Below are positions 15,993 to 24,936 of a stretch of DNA of 64,000 bases, piece by piece. Numbering within the stretch: the first letter of the stretch is position 1; the number at the start of each line of letters is the position of its first letter. Origin of the DNA: Paenibacillaceae bacterium (GTDB lineage: Bacteria; Bacillota; Clostridia; Lachnospirales; Lachnospiraceae); NCBI GenBank assembly GCA_015057705.1, contig SVDU01000022.1, forward strand, positions 1 through 64,000, written 5' to 3'. Made by a program: the position numbers and the translations under genes. The notes under the pieces are model-generated. The model searched no databases and had not been told where the DNA came from. It worked only from the letters and a program-made list of their open reading frames with translations.

Positions 15993-17954
15993 CTAATTGT
16001 AGATCGTTCTTCCTGCTTCATCCCCAATACCGGATTTCCGGAAGAAGTAAGTATTGACCTGATCCCGCCACTCCACTGCATTTTTAAGCTGCAGATTCAG
16101 ACGGTCTCTCACGTTTTTATAACTGTCTTCATCAAGCACATCCCGGATGCTCTCCCACTTGGCCTGGTATTCTTTTACCTTCTCCACACCATCAAAATGG
16201 GTATCGTAGATATGCTGAATCACAGTCTTCCCTGAATGAAGCACATGGGTATAAGGTACATGATGGAAAAACAGCAATAACTGGTCAGGACATGTATGAA
16301 TATCTTCATACTCCTGAAATTTAAGAGGCGAATACTGCTTTGTATAACCAGTTCCTGTTGCTGCAGTCCGGTCTCTTCCCACTCCGTCTCTGTCGGCGTA
16401 GTGATAAGTCCCCCAGCAGTCGTATTCATAGCCATCGATATCACATCCATAGTGAATTCCCGGCTTACACATAAATCCCACAGCCAGAGGACAGGTATAA
16501 TCCTCATACGTATCTCTGGAGGTAATGAGAATGGACAACGCTTTTTTCATTGCATCTTCCGTTAAATCAAAGCTTAAATGAAGCCACTCCCTGGCAATTT
16601 CCTCTGAAGTAAGATCATTGTCCCAGGCAAGCCGTCCATATCCATACCAGTTGGCCTGTGCCATCTTATTTCCGGTCCAGTTCCGGTCCATTCCCACATT
16701 TCCTACTGCACAGATCCCGGATAGCTTCTGATTGGGAGAATACTCCCTGACCGTTTTTTTAACCAGACTTGAAGCTCCATGTCTGGTGTCAAAATCCAGT
16801 ACTTCCTTCCACATGGGAACCAGATAACAGATATCTTTCTGGTGTCCGGTGTACTCCTGGGTAATCTGAAACTCCAGTATCTGATTGGTCTCTTTTAGGG
16901 CGCCAAACAAAGGAGACACCGGTTCCCTGATCTGGAAATCAATGGGACCGTTCTTAATCTGCAAAATAACATTTTCATCAAAACTGCCGTCTAATTCATG
17001 AAAAAGATCGTAAGCGGCCCGCGCCCGGTCAAGACTTCGGTCTCTCCAGTCCTGGGTGCAGTCATAGACAAAGCATCTCCAGACGATAATTCCTCCAAAA
17101 GGCCGGATTGCTTTTGCCAGCATATTGGCTCCATCCCCATGACTTCTTCCATATGTAAACGGACCTGGTTCATGTTCCGAATCAGCCTTTACAACAAATC
17201 CGCCAAAATCCGGGATTATGCTGTATAGTTCCTCTACCGTATGTCTCCACCAGGACGCTACCTCCGGGCACAAAGGATCTGCCGTAGAAAGCTTCCCTAC
17301 TGAGATTGGTGCTGCAAAGTCAATGGCAAGGAATATCCGGATTCCATATGCAGTAAAGATATCTCCTATTTTTTTAATTTCCTTTAAGTAATCCCCAGTG
17401 ATGAAGGAACGTTCGTATTTCCTGACGTTTACGTTGTTAATGGAAACTGCATTAATCCCTACTGATGCCAGTAGCCTTGCATATTGGCGGATCAGATCCA
17501 TATCACCGCGAAATTTATTATGATCAAAAAAAATTGAGCTTCCGGAATACCCCCGTTCAATGGTTCCGTCGAAATTATCCCAGTGATTAATCATCCGGTA
17601 ATTCTGATCCGGAATACTTATGTATGGGAAACTTCCATTCTTCCCCAACAGCAGACGATGCAGACCGAATATTCCGTAGAGAAGACCTTTTTGTGTGCTT
17701 CCTCTGATCTCATATCCCGATTCTGTTTTATCTATGGAATAACCCTCATCTCCCAGGCTGGCTTCCTCTGCAAGGCTTAATACAATTGAAGCATCTTCCT
17801 TTTGTGAACGTGAAATTCCATCAAACAGAAGGGGCATCTCCCGTTCAATTGTCCGGGCTGTCACTGACGGGGCCCTGTCTTCCATAAACCAGGTTACAAT
17901 TTGTTTTTTGCTTACCGGCTTGAGCAACCAGCATAAATCTCGTTTTTCAAACAT
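15993..17954 (-). CDS. aguA: Alpha-glucuronidase, GH67
   Basis: A 653-residue intracellular glycoside hydrolase that removes (4-O-methyl)glucuronic acid from the non-reducing end of xylo-oligosaccharides. GH67 landmarks: E260 in VKADSEHEPGPFTYGRSHGDGAN (acid), D339 in IKNGPIDFQIREP and E367 in LEFQITQEYTGHQ (base pair). The D-to-E distance of 28 residues equals that in the Cellvibrio enzyme as I recall it. No signal peptide is present. It is the first gene of the operon aguA, lipoprotein, two permeases, esterase, divergent from an AraC regulator. The 298-bp intergenic region should carry the control sites. Confidence 0.92.
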   Translation of the reverse strand: MFEKRDLCWLLKPVSKKQIVTWFMEDRAPSVTARTIEREMPLLFDGISRSQKEDASIVLSLAEEASLGDEGYSIDKTESGYEIRGSTQKGLLYGIFGLHRLLLGKNGSFPYISIPDQNYRMINHWDNFDGTIERGYSGSSIFFDHNKFRGDMDLIRQYARLLASVGINAVSINNVNVRKYERSFITGDYLKEIKKIGDIFTAYGIRIFLAIDFAAPISVGKLSTADPLCPEVASWWRHTVEELYSIIPDFGGFVVKADSEHEPGPFTYGRSHGDGANMLAKAIRPFGGIIVWRCFVYDCTQDWRDRSLDRARAAYDLFHELDGSFDENVILQIKNGPIDFQIREPVSPLFGALKETNQILEFQITQEYTGHQKDICYLVPMWKEVLDFDTRHGASSLVKKTVREYSPNQKLSGICAVGNVGMDRNWTGNKMAQANWYGYGRLAWDNDLTSEEIAREWLHLSFDLTEDAMKKALSILITSRDTYEDYTCPLAVGFMCKPGIHYGCDIDGYEYDCWGTYHYADRDGVGRDRTAATGTGYTKQYSPLKFQEYEDIHTCPDQLLLFFHHVPYTHVLHSGKTVIQHIYDTHFDGVEKVKEYQAKWESIRDVLDEDSYKNVRDRLNLQLKNAVEWRDQVNTYFFRKSGIGDEAGRTIYN

Positions 17955-18000
17955 CCCTATTCCTTCCTGTACTCAGTCCGACAATTATCATTTTTTACCA

Positions 18001-18014
18001 TGTAAAACATTACA
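18001..18014. promoter_or_regulatory. Candidate operator in the aguA/araC-type intergenic region
   Basis: TGTAA-AACA-TTACA is a dyad lying 47 bp upstream of the aguA start. It could be a regulator site or an RNA hairpin; it is short and may be chance. Confidence 0.25.
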
Positions 18015-18123
18015 AACAAAGCTTCGTCCGATAGGTGTATCATAGCAAATTGCACAAATTATGAGAATGGAATGATTTAAGATTTTTGTAATTATTAAAG
18101 ATTATTTTTTTAATAAAATAGAC

Positions 18124-18152
18124 TTGTATTGTGATTATCAATGCAATATAAT
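18124..18152 (+). promoter_or_regulatory. Promoter of the AraC-type regulator gene
   Basis: TTGTAT (18124-18129), a 17-bp spacer and TATAAT (18147-18152) precede the regulator gene, giving an untranslated leader of roughly 95 nt. The flanking sequence is very AT-rich. Confidence 0.6.
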
Positions 18153-18253
18153 ACGATTAAGCGCATAAATCGACAAATTTTTAAAATATTTACTTGTATT
18201 AATTTAATAATTATTTTAAATTGGGTTTTTCCATAGAAAAAGGAGCGTTCCAT

Positions 18254-19063
18254 ATGACCGAGGAACTGGATTTTAACAATCTGATACCGGAACTTCATTA
18301 CTACATTCACAGAAAACCTACTCCCGGCTGGAAGATTGAGCCCTGCATTACATCCTTTATTGATATCACTTATGTAATGGACGGGAAAGCCGAATATACC
18401 ATTAATGATCAGACCTATATTGTGAATAAAGGCGATTTAATCTGCATTCCCCAGAACAGCTACCGGGCAGCCACCAGTATCCCCGATGATCTGATTGAAT
18501 GTTATGCCACCAACTTTCGTCTCCGCAACCAGACAGGTGAGTATGTTACCCTGCCTCTTCCGTTTATCAGCCACATCGGAAGCAATCCACAGCTGATCGC
18601 TCTTTATAATGAGATGCACAGTGAGTGGTTGCAGCAGAATTACGGTTATATGCTAAAGGTAAGAGCCATTTTGTGCATGATACTTCACCTGATTTTAGAC
18701 CAGCTTCTAAACAAAAATCGCGCCAGTCAGGATGATCCCCGCATCAAAAGCAGCATCCACTATATGAGTGCTCATTACTGGGAGAACTTAACCACGGAAG
18801 AGATGGCAAAAAGATATCATCTTCACCCGGCATACTATGGGAATCTCTTTCAAAAAGTCACTGGGATGACCTTTAAGCAGTATCTCATTTCCATACGATT
18901 AAACTATGCGGAAAACTTATTAAAAAGCGGGGAATACAGTGTGGGGGAAGTGGCTTTGCAATGCGGATTTTCCGATATTTTTTATTTCAGCAAGCTGTTT
19001 AAGGCGAAAAAGGGAATTCCGCCCTCTGCCTGCTTCCTGGAAGAAAAGAAACCATTAAAATAA
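18254..19063 (+). CDS. AraC-family transcriptional regulator
   Basis: A 269-residue one-component regulator. The N-terminal half (about 1-150) is a cupin-type sensor domain (YVMDGKAEYTINDQTYIVNKG), and the C-terminal 100 residues hold two helix-turn-helix units, with the second ending GFSDIFYFSKLFKAKKGIPPSA. The start is set at ATG 18254, preceded by AAAAAGGAG; the open frame reaches an ATG at 18221 with no ribosome site. It is divergent from the GH67 operon and probably activates it in response to a xylan-derived uronic sugar. That link is inferred from position only. Confidence 0.85.
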   Translation: MTEELDFNNLIPELHYYIHRKPTPGWKIEPCITSFIDITYVMDGKAEYTINDQTYIVNKGDLICIPQNSYRAATSIPDDLIECYATNFRLRNQTGEYVTLPLPFISHIGSNPQLIALYNEMHSEWLQQNYGYMLKVRAILCMILHLILDQLLNKNRASQDDPRIKSSIHYMSAHYWENLTTEEMAKRYHLHPAYYGNLFQKVTGMTFKQYLISIRLNYAENLLKSGEYSVGEVALQCGFSDIFYFSKLFKAKKGIPPSACFLEEKKPLK

Positions 19064-19065
19064 AC

Positions 19066-19116
19066 AAAAAGTCAGCCTGAACTGCGGTATCAATTCGCAG
19101 ACCAGGCTGACTTTTT
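19066..19116. terminator. Bidirectional terminator between the AraC-type gene and purL
   Basis: AAAAAGTCAGCCTG (19066-19079) pairs with CAGGCTGACTTTTT (19103-19116), with a second small stem inside. It ends both convergent transcripts. Confidence 0.85.
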
Positions 19117-19124
19117 TGTCTCAT

Positions 19125-22100
19125 TTATTTAAAATAATTTACTCCAGATTCAAATACCTTCATATCCTGTTCCCCATAGATGTTCATGGCAACGCCGTCT
19201 CCCCGCCGCTCGGAATGTGCCATCTTGCCAAGGATTCTTCCGTCAGGACTTGTAATTCCTTCAATCGCCATATAAGAGCCGTTTGGATTCCAGTCCTCAG
19301 CCATGGTTGAGCAGCCAGATGCATCTACATATTGGGTTGCCACCTGTCCGTTTTGAATTAATTTCTCCAGCCATTCCTCATTGGCAACAAACCGTCCCTC
19401 ACCATGAGAAGCGGGATTGCAGTAAACGCCGCCTAATTGTGCGCCGGAAAGCCATGGAGATTTGTTGGAAACTACTTTTGTATAAACCATCTTGGAAATA
19501 TGGCGTCCGATGGTATTCATGGCAAGAGTGGGGGAATCCTCTCTCTGCTTTGTAACAGCGCCTTCCGGTACCAGCCCCAGCTTAATCAGAGCCTGGAAAC
19601 CGTTGCAGATGCCTAACATCAGTCCGTCTCTTTCTTCCATAAGCTTTGTAATTTCTTCTTTGATTGCCTCATTTCTAAACACTGCTGCAAAGAATTTGGC
19701 AGAACCGTCGGGCTCATCACCAGCGGAAAATCCACCTGGGAACATCACGATCTGGGATTTGCTGATCTGGGATTTATAACACTCGATTGATTCCCGGATG
19801 TCACTGGCAGTTAAGTTTCTAAATACACGGGTAACCACGTTGGCACCTGCTTTTTCAAAGGCCTTTGTGCTGTCGTATTCGCAGTTTGTTCCTGGAAATA
19901 CCGGAATAAATACGGTAGGCTTTGCAACCTTGTTCCTGCATACATAGACATTTGATGTCTCATATAATTTCTCAGCTGCCGTTTCCTCTTTTGCACCGGA
20001 ATTGGTAGGGAATACCTCCTCAAGAGTCTTTGTCCATGCATGAATTGCCTCCTCTACAGAGATTGCAACTGTTCCATATTCAAACACTCCCTCATCCGTT
20101 ACTGTACCGATTACGGTATAAGGAATTAAAAGTTCTGCCATCTTATCAGCCGGAATTTCACAAACCAGATTACCCCAGCCTGCCTCAAAAAGCTGTTCCG
20201 GTTTCACAGTATCATGAAGCTTAACACCGAGCTTGTTCCCAAATGCCATCTTGCTCACTGCCTCGCAGATACCATTGCTTTCCACTGCATAGGCTGAAAT
20301 TACGCGTTTAGCCTTAATATCTTCAAATAATTTTCCGTAAAGATCCATCACCTGTTCATATACCGGAAGATCATATTCGTCCTTTTGAATTTCAATCAGC
20401 ACAAGACTGCTTCCCGGCTGTTTCAGTTCTGGCGTAATAATGTGCTTATGGCTGGCAATATCCACTGCAAAGGAAACAAGAGTTGGGGGAACATCCACAT
20501 CCTGGAACGTACCTGACATACTGTCCTTTCCACCAATAGACGGCAGGCCAAAGCCCATCTGGGCATGGTAAGCGCCTAAAAGAGCTGCAAATGGCTGACT
20601 CCAGCGCGCAGGATCTTCTGACATGCGGCGGAAATATTCCTGGAAGGTGAAACGGATCTTTTTGTAATCACCGCCTGCTGCCGCGATTTTGGCTACTGAT
20701 GACAATACTGCATAGATTGCGCCGTGATAAGGGCTCCAGCTGGATAAATAGGGATCAAATCCATAGCTCATCATGGTGACCGTATCGGTGGTTCCCTGTT
20801 CCATAGGAAGTTTTGCTACCATGGACTGTGTCTCAGTCAGCTGGTATCTGCCTCCATATGGCATAAAGACACTACCTGCACCGATGGAACCGTCAAACAT
20901 CTCCACCAGCCCCTTTTGGGAACATACATTTAAGCCGGAAAGCAGGTTAAGCCACGTACTCTTTACATCTTCCACTTCCTTCTTACCAAACGCACTGCCT
21001 TCTTTTGACGGAACTTCCACAATAACCGACGCTTCCTGATGAGCACCGTTGGTATCTAAAAATCCACGGCTGATATCAACAATGGTTTTCCCTCTCCAGC
21101 TCATTACCAGCCTTGGTTCTTCCGTTACAACCGCAACTGCTACCGCCTCTAAGTTCTCCTCTGCTGCGTAGGAAAGGAACTGATCCACTTCTTTTGGATC
21201 AATCACCACTGCCATACGTTCCTGGGACTCAGAAATAGCGATTTCTGTACCGTCAAGTCCGGCATACTTTTTAGGAACCTTGTCCAGATCAATTTTAAGT
21301 CCCTCTGCCAGCTCTCCGATTGCAACTGAAACACCACCTGCACCGAAGTCATTGCACTTTTTAATGATTCGGCTGACTTCTGCCCTGCGGAATAATCTCT
21401 GGATCTTTCTTTCTGTGGGAGCATTTCCCTTTTGAACTTCTGCACCACAGGTTTCAATGGAATCCTCTGTATGAACCTTGGAGGAACCAGTCGCACCTCC
21501 GCAGCCGTCACGTCCCGTTCTTCCACCAAGCAGGATAATAATATCTCCCGGATCGGAAGTTTCCCGGATCACATTTTTTCTGGGAGCTGCGCCCATAACC
21601 GCTCCGATTTCCATTCTCTTTGCTACGTAATTTGGGTGATAGATTTCCTTTACATAACCGGTTGCAAGACCGATCTGATTTCCATAAGAACTGTATCCTC
21701 TGGCAGCTCCAGTCACAATCTTTCTCTGAGGCAGCTTTCCCTTTAATGTTTCCTTTAATGATCTTGTTGGATCAGCAGCGCCGGTTACGCGCATGGCCTG
21801 ATATACGTAGGTACGTCCGGAAAGGGGATCCCTGATGGCACCGCCAAGACAGGTTGCCGCTCCTCCGAAAGGCTCAATTTCGGTGGGATGGTTGTGAGTC
21901 TCATTTTTAAAGTTTACCAGCCACTCTTCTTCTTTTCCGTCAATCTCCACCGGAACTACAATGCTGCATGCATTGATTTCATCCGATACTTCCAGATCTT
22001 CAAGCTTTCCTTCCAGACGGAGCTTTTTCATAGCCATCAAAGCCAGATCCATGAGACAGACAAACTTTCCGCTCTTTCCCTTTAAAACTTCCTCCCGGTC

Positions 22101-22874
22101 AGAAAGATAGCGCTGGTAGGTTGCTTCCATTGGCTTTTTATAGTCCCCGTCTGTAAATTCCACGTCCTTTAACTCGGTCTGAAACGTGGTATGGCGGCAA
22201 TGATCTGACCAGTAAGTATCAAGTACCCGGATTTCCGTCATGGTCGGATCTCTGTGCTCTTCATCCCTGTAATAATTCTGAATGTGGAGGAAATCATGAA
22301 ATGTCATGGCAAGGTTTAATGATTGATATAATTCCTTAAGCTTTAACTCTTCCAGACTTTTAAAGCCGTCAAAAACAATGACATCCTCTGGTATGTCAAA
22401 TACAGTAACCAGCGTCCGTGGTTTTGTCTCTTCTGCCTGCCTGGAATCCACCGGATTAATACAAAAGGATTTCACTTCCTCGGTCTGAGCGTTTGTAAGA
22501 GCGCCGGAAATGACATAAGTAACAGCCGATTTAATTACCGGCTCCTCATCTTCTTTGAGAATTTTCACACACTGCTCTGCAGAATCCGCTCTCTGGTCAA
22601 ACTGTCCGGGAAGATATTCTACTGTAAAAACCGTATCTCCTTCTTTAACCGGAACTTCCTCTTCATAAACCAGGTCAAGCGCAGGTTCTGAAAAAACGGT
22701 AGTAAGAGCCATTTTATAGGTCTCCTCCGAAATATTTTCCACATCATACCGAATCAGAACCCGCACATCCGTTACTGTGCCAATTCCCAGATAATTTGCG
22801 ATTTCCTCTTTCAGTTCTCCTGCTTTTACGGCATAAGCTGCTTTTTTCTCAACGTATACTCTTCTTACACTCAT
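19125..22874 (-). CDS. purL: Phosphoribosylformylglycinamidine synthase, single-chain
   Basis: A 1249-residue enzyme for the fourth step of purine synthesis, converting FGAR to FGAM with glutamine and ATP. The order is an N-terminal PurS-like region, two AIRS-type ATP-grasp-like halves (GCGGATGSSKVH near 440; GLPSIGGKDSMSG near 770), and a C-terminal class I glutaminase with nucleophile in MLGICNGFQAL and the early GGFSAGDEPDGSAKF loop. This is the fused form, not the PurS/PurQ/PurL set of bacilli, and matches the clostridial variant. It is monocistronic between two strong terminators. No purine riboswitch is recognised in its 170-bp leader region. Confidence 0.93.
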   Translation of the reverse strand: MSVRRVYVEKKAAYAVKAGELKEEIANYLGIGTVTDVRVLIRYDVENISEETYKMALTTVFSEPALDLVYEEEVPVKEGDTVFTVEYLPGQFDQRADSAEQCVKILKEDEEPVIKSAVTYVISGALTNAQTEEVKSFCINPVDSRQAEETKPRTLVTVFDIPEDVIVFDGFKSLEELKLKELYQSLNLAMTFHDFLHIQNYYRDEEHRDPTMTEIRVLDTYWSDHCRHTTFQTELKDVEFTDGDYKKPMEATYQRYLSDREEVLKGKSGKFVCLMDLALMAMKKLRLEGKLEDLEVSDEINACSIVVPVEIDGKEEEWLVNFKNETHNHPTEIEPFGGAATCLGGAIRDPLSGRTYVYQAMRVTGAADPTRSLKETLKGKLPQRKIVTGAARGYSSYGNQIGLATGYVKEIYHPNYVAKRMEIGAVMGAAPRKNVIRETSDPGDIIILLGGRTGRDGCGGATGSSKVHTEDSIETCGAEVQKGNAPTERKIQRLFRRAEVSRIIKKCNDFGAGGVSVAIGELAEGLKIDLDKVPKKYAGLDGTEIAISESQERMAVVIDPKEVDQFLSYAAEENLEAVAVAVVTEEPRLVMSWRGKTIVDISRGFLDTNGAHQEASVIVEVPSKEGSAFGKKEVEDVKSTWLNLLSGLNVCSQKGLVEMFDGSIGAGSVFMPYGGRYQLTETQSMVAKLPMEQGTTDTVTMMSYGFDPYLSSWSPYHGAIYAVLSSVAKIAAAGGDYKKIRFTFQEYFRRMSEDPARWSQPFAALLGAYHAQMGFGLPSIGGKDSMSGTFQDVDVPPTLVSFAVDIASHKHIITPELKQPGSSLVLIEIQKDEYDLPVYEQVMDLYGKLFEDIKAKRVISAYAVESNGICEAVSKMAFGNKLGVKLHDTVKPEQLFEAGWGNLVCEIPADKMAELLIPYTVIGTVTDEGVFEYGTVAISVEEAIHAWTKTLEEVFPTNSGAKEETAAEKLYETSNVYVCRNKVAKPTVFIPVFPGTNCEYDSTKAFEKAGANVVTRVFRNLTASDIRESIECYKSQISKSQIVMFPGGFSAGDEPDGSAKFFAAVFRNEAIKEEITKLMEERDGLMLGICNGFQALIKLGLVPEGAVTKQREDSPTLAMNTIGRHISKMVYTKVVSNKSPWLSGAQLGGVYCNPASHGEGRFVANEEWLEKLIQNGQVATQYVDASGCSTMAEDWNPNGSYMAIEGITSPDGRILGKMAHSERRGDGVAMNIYGEQDMKVFESGVNYFK

Positions 22875-23010
22875 AATTTCCTCCTTGTAAAGAATCCTTA
22901 TGATCCATCAGGTCAGACTTCCCTGTTATTATCGTACAAATATCATACCATAAAACATATCAATTAGAGAAATTAATATATCTTATGTCATTGATCACTT
23001 TTATTAATAA

Positions 23011-23044
23011 AACGGTGCCGAAATCATCTGGTTTCGGCACCGTT
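23011..23044. terminator. Terminator of the phosphofructokinase gene
   Basis: AACGGTGCCGAAA (23011-23023) pairs perfectly with TTTCGGCACCGTT (23032-23044); on the minus strand it is followed by TTTATTAATAA. It lies just after the kinase stop codon and upstream of purL. Confidence 0.85.
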
Positions 23045-23047
23045 TCT

Positions 23048-24295
23048 TTATTGATTGTTATTATTTTTGCAATACAGATGCCTTGGCAGGCCATCGGTCA
23101 TGATAGGAGTCAGCTCTGCCTGAATCAGAGGCCGGAGATAGTTTAAAAATTCTTCTGTCACATAATCGCCTGCTTCATTGATCCACTCTCTTGGAACCTT
23201 TTTCTCAATGTTTGCAACCTTATGGACATCGTAAATATCGGTCACACAAATATAAGGATCATCCGAGATCCGTTTTAAAATTACCATTTTACCTGTCTCA
23301 CCCTCAAATGCTGCTTTTACAGCCGCTCCGCCTACCTGATAGGCCTCTGTAATATCCACTCTGGAAACCATATGGGAAGCACATCGCTGCAGGGAACTGA
23401 ATTCAATGGCTCTGGTCTTACAGCCGGTTTCACTTGCAATGCGGCTTGCAAGATATCTGGCTGTTCCCGTAAGCTGCCGGTGTCCAAACGCATCCACATA
23501 ATCCACGTTATCTGTCAGTTCACAGACATATCTGCCGTCCTCCACCCGGATTCCTTCCGAAATGGCAACTACCACTGATTTTTTCTGTTTGTGAAGTCCT
23601 GCTATCTTATTCATAAAATCTTCGATATCAAAAGGAATCTCCGGAAGGAAAATCATATCCGGCCCCTCACAGTCCTCGCACTTAGCCAGCGCTGCTGCAC
23701 CGGTAAGCCAGCCTGCATTCCGTCCCATAATTTCAATCAGGGTCACATTCTGCTGGTCATACACCAGGCCATCCCGGATTACTTCCTTTGTAATGGAACC
23801 GATATACTTTGCAGCGCTTCCATAACCAGGCGTATGATCGGTGGCTGCCAGATCATTATCAATGGTTTTTGGAACTCCCATAAAACGGATTCGGCTGCCA
23901 TTTAAAATAGAGTAATCGGACAGCTTCTTAATGGTATCCATGGAATCATTGCCGCCTATGTAGAAGAAATATTCAATCTCCATGTCATCAAGAATGTGAA
24001 ATATCTTTTTGTAAATCTCCTGGTCTTCATGGATCTCCGGCAGTTTAAATCTGCAGGAACCAAGATAAGAGGAGGGCGTCCGCTTTAGCAGTTCAATATC
24101 CAGATCACTTTTTATATGTTCAGACAAGTCCACTACCCGGTCTTCAAGCAATCCCTGGATTCCATGAAGCATTCCATATACAACCTTCGCCCCTCTGTCC
24201 TTGGCCGTTTTATAGACTCCCACAAGGCTGGAATTAATCACTGCGGTTGGTCCTCCCGACTGACCGACAATCACATTACCCCTGATTTCCTTCAT
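23048..24295 (-). CDS. pfp: 6-phosphofructokinase, pyrophosphate-dependent type
   Basis: A 415-residue phosphofructokinase A-fold enzyme of glycolysis. The N-terminal phosphate loop is GQSGGPTAVIN and the catalytic motif is PKTIDNDLA. The donor-binding motif reads GGNDSMDT rather than GGDGS; Asp at the second position is the hallmark of PPi-using enzymes. At 415 residues it is longer than ATP-PFK (about 320). It would catalyse reversible fructose 6-phosphate phosphorylation in the cytoplasm. It is monocistronic, has a consensus-like promoter, and carries a perfect 16-bp palindrome in its leader, suggesting a dedicated repressor. Confidence 0.85.
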   Translation of the reverse strand: MKEIRGNVIVGQSGGPTAVINSSLVGVYKTAKDRGAKVVYGMLHGIQGLLEDRVVDLSEHIKSDLDIELLKRTPSSYLGSCRFKLPEIHEDQEIYKKIFHILDDMEIEYFFYIGGNDSMDTIKKLSDYSILNGSRIRFMGVPKTIDNDLAATDHTPGYGSAAKYIGSITKEVIRDGLVYDQQNVTLIEIMGRNAGWLTGAAALAKCEDCEGPDMIFLPEIPFDIEDFMNKIAGLHKQKKSVVVAISEGIRVEDGRYVCELTDNVDYVDAFGHRQLTGTARYLASRIASETGCKTRAIEFSSLQRCASHMVSRVDITEAYQVGGAAVKAAFEGETGKMVILKRISDDPYICVTDIYDVHKVANIEKKVPREWINEAGDYVTEEFLNYLRPLIQAELTPIMTDGLPRHLYCKNNNNQ

Positions 24296-24325
24296 AATTA
24301 ACAGTTTCCTCCCTGATACTCTTTT

Positions 24326-24341
24326 TTGTAAGTACTTACAA
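24326..24341. promoter_or_regulatory. Perfect 16-bp palindrome in the pfp leader
   Basis: TTGTAAGTACTTACAA is fully symmetrical. It lies between the inferred -10 (24357-24362) and the start codon, near or just after the transcription start, a place where a repressor would block. It is related to, but not the same length as, the usual clostridial Rex site. Confidence 0.5.
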
Positions 24342-24356
24342 TTTTCTGATAACTAT

Positions 24357-24385
24357 ATCATAATATAGAGGGGTCATAAAATCAA
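24357..24385 (-). promoter_or_regulatory. Promoter of the pfp gene
   Basis: On the minus strand TTGATT (24380-24385), a 17-bp spacer and TATGAT (24357-24362). Confidence 0.6.
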
Positions 24386-24506
24386 CCTTAGATAAATGAT
24401 TCACAATTTTTCATTGTCTTACAACAGGAACAAAATCTTCTATATCTTTATACAGAATTACAAAACGACATATTTCGACAATTACTGTCATTTTTCATAA
24501 TACAGC

Positions 24507-24535
24507 TTGAAAAAAATCAGTTTTTACAATATAGT
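24507..24535 (+). promoter_or_regulatory. Promoter of the 105-residue unknown gene
   Basis: TTGAAA (24507-24512), a 17-bp spacer and TATAGT (24530-24535), 36 bp before the start codon with a GAAGGAG ribosome site between. Confidence 0.65.
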
Positions 24536-24570
24536 AGTAAAGGATTTTTTTATGAAGGAGCGTTAATTGA

Positions 24571-24888
24571 ATGGAACTTGATCAGCAGTTAAAAGATTTA
24601 TCTCAGAAATACTTATTTGAAAGCACTCAGTATCAGACCGACGGACAGAGTCCTAATCTGGAAGTTTGCTTACAGCTTAGGGAAAGCCACATCGATACCT
24701 TTATCCAGAAGGCTGGACAGATTAATTCCATTGTGGAATCCTGCGCCAATATGGTTGGTATCTTTGATACTGCCGCAGCGAAAGAGGAAATGCTTAAGAC
24801 GTCTATCCGCTGCAGCGGACGTGACAAGCTTTTTATCCGCACTACCCCTTCCATGATGAAAATTCTGGTTGAAACATTGTTTGATTAA
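24571..24888 (+). CDS. Small protein of unknown function
   Basis: A 105-residue soluble protein that I do not recognise. It is largely helical in appearance, mildly acidic, with three cysteines (VCLQLR, ESCANM, IRCSG) and no signal peptide or membrane segment. It is a real gene by context: its own good promoter, ribosome site GAAGGAG and a terminator directly after the stop. It stands alone between pfp and the histidine phosphatase gene, so position gives no function. Confidence 0.6.
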   Translation: MELDQQLKDLSQKYLFESTQYQTDGQSPNLEVCLQLRESHIDTFIQKAGQINSIVESCANMVGIFDTAAAKEEMLKTSIRCSGRDKLFIRTTPSMMKILVETLFD

Positions 24889-24894
24889 AGATCA

Positions 24895-24925
24895 GGGAAA
24901 GCTTTAAAAAGCTTCCCCTTTTTTT
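24895..24925 (+). terminator. Terminator of the 105-residue gene
   Basis: A stem of about 11 bp with one mismatch (24895-24905 with 24908-24918) is followed by seven T. Confidence 0.8.
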
Positions 24926-24936
24926 ATAGGAAGATT

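Noticed and set aside
22875-23010. Purine riboswitch before purL
   Set aside because: No conserved purine-aptamer loop sequences or three-way junction could be recognised in the leader.
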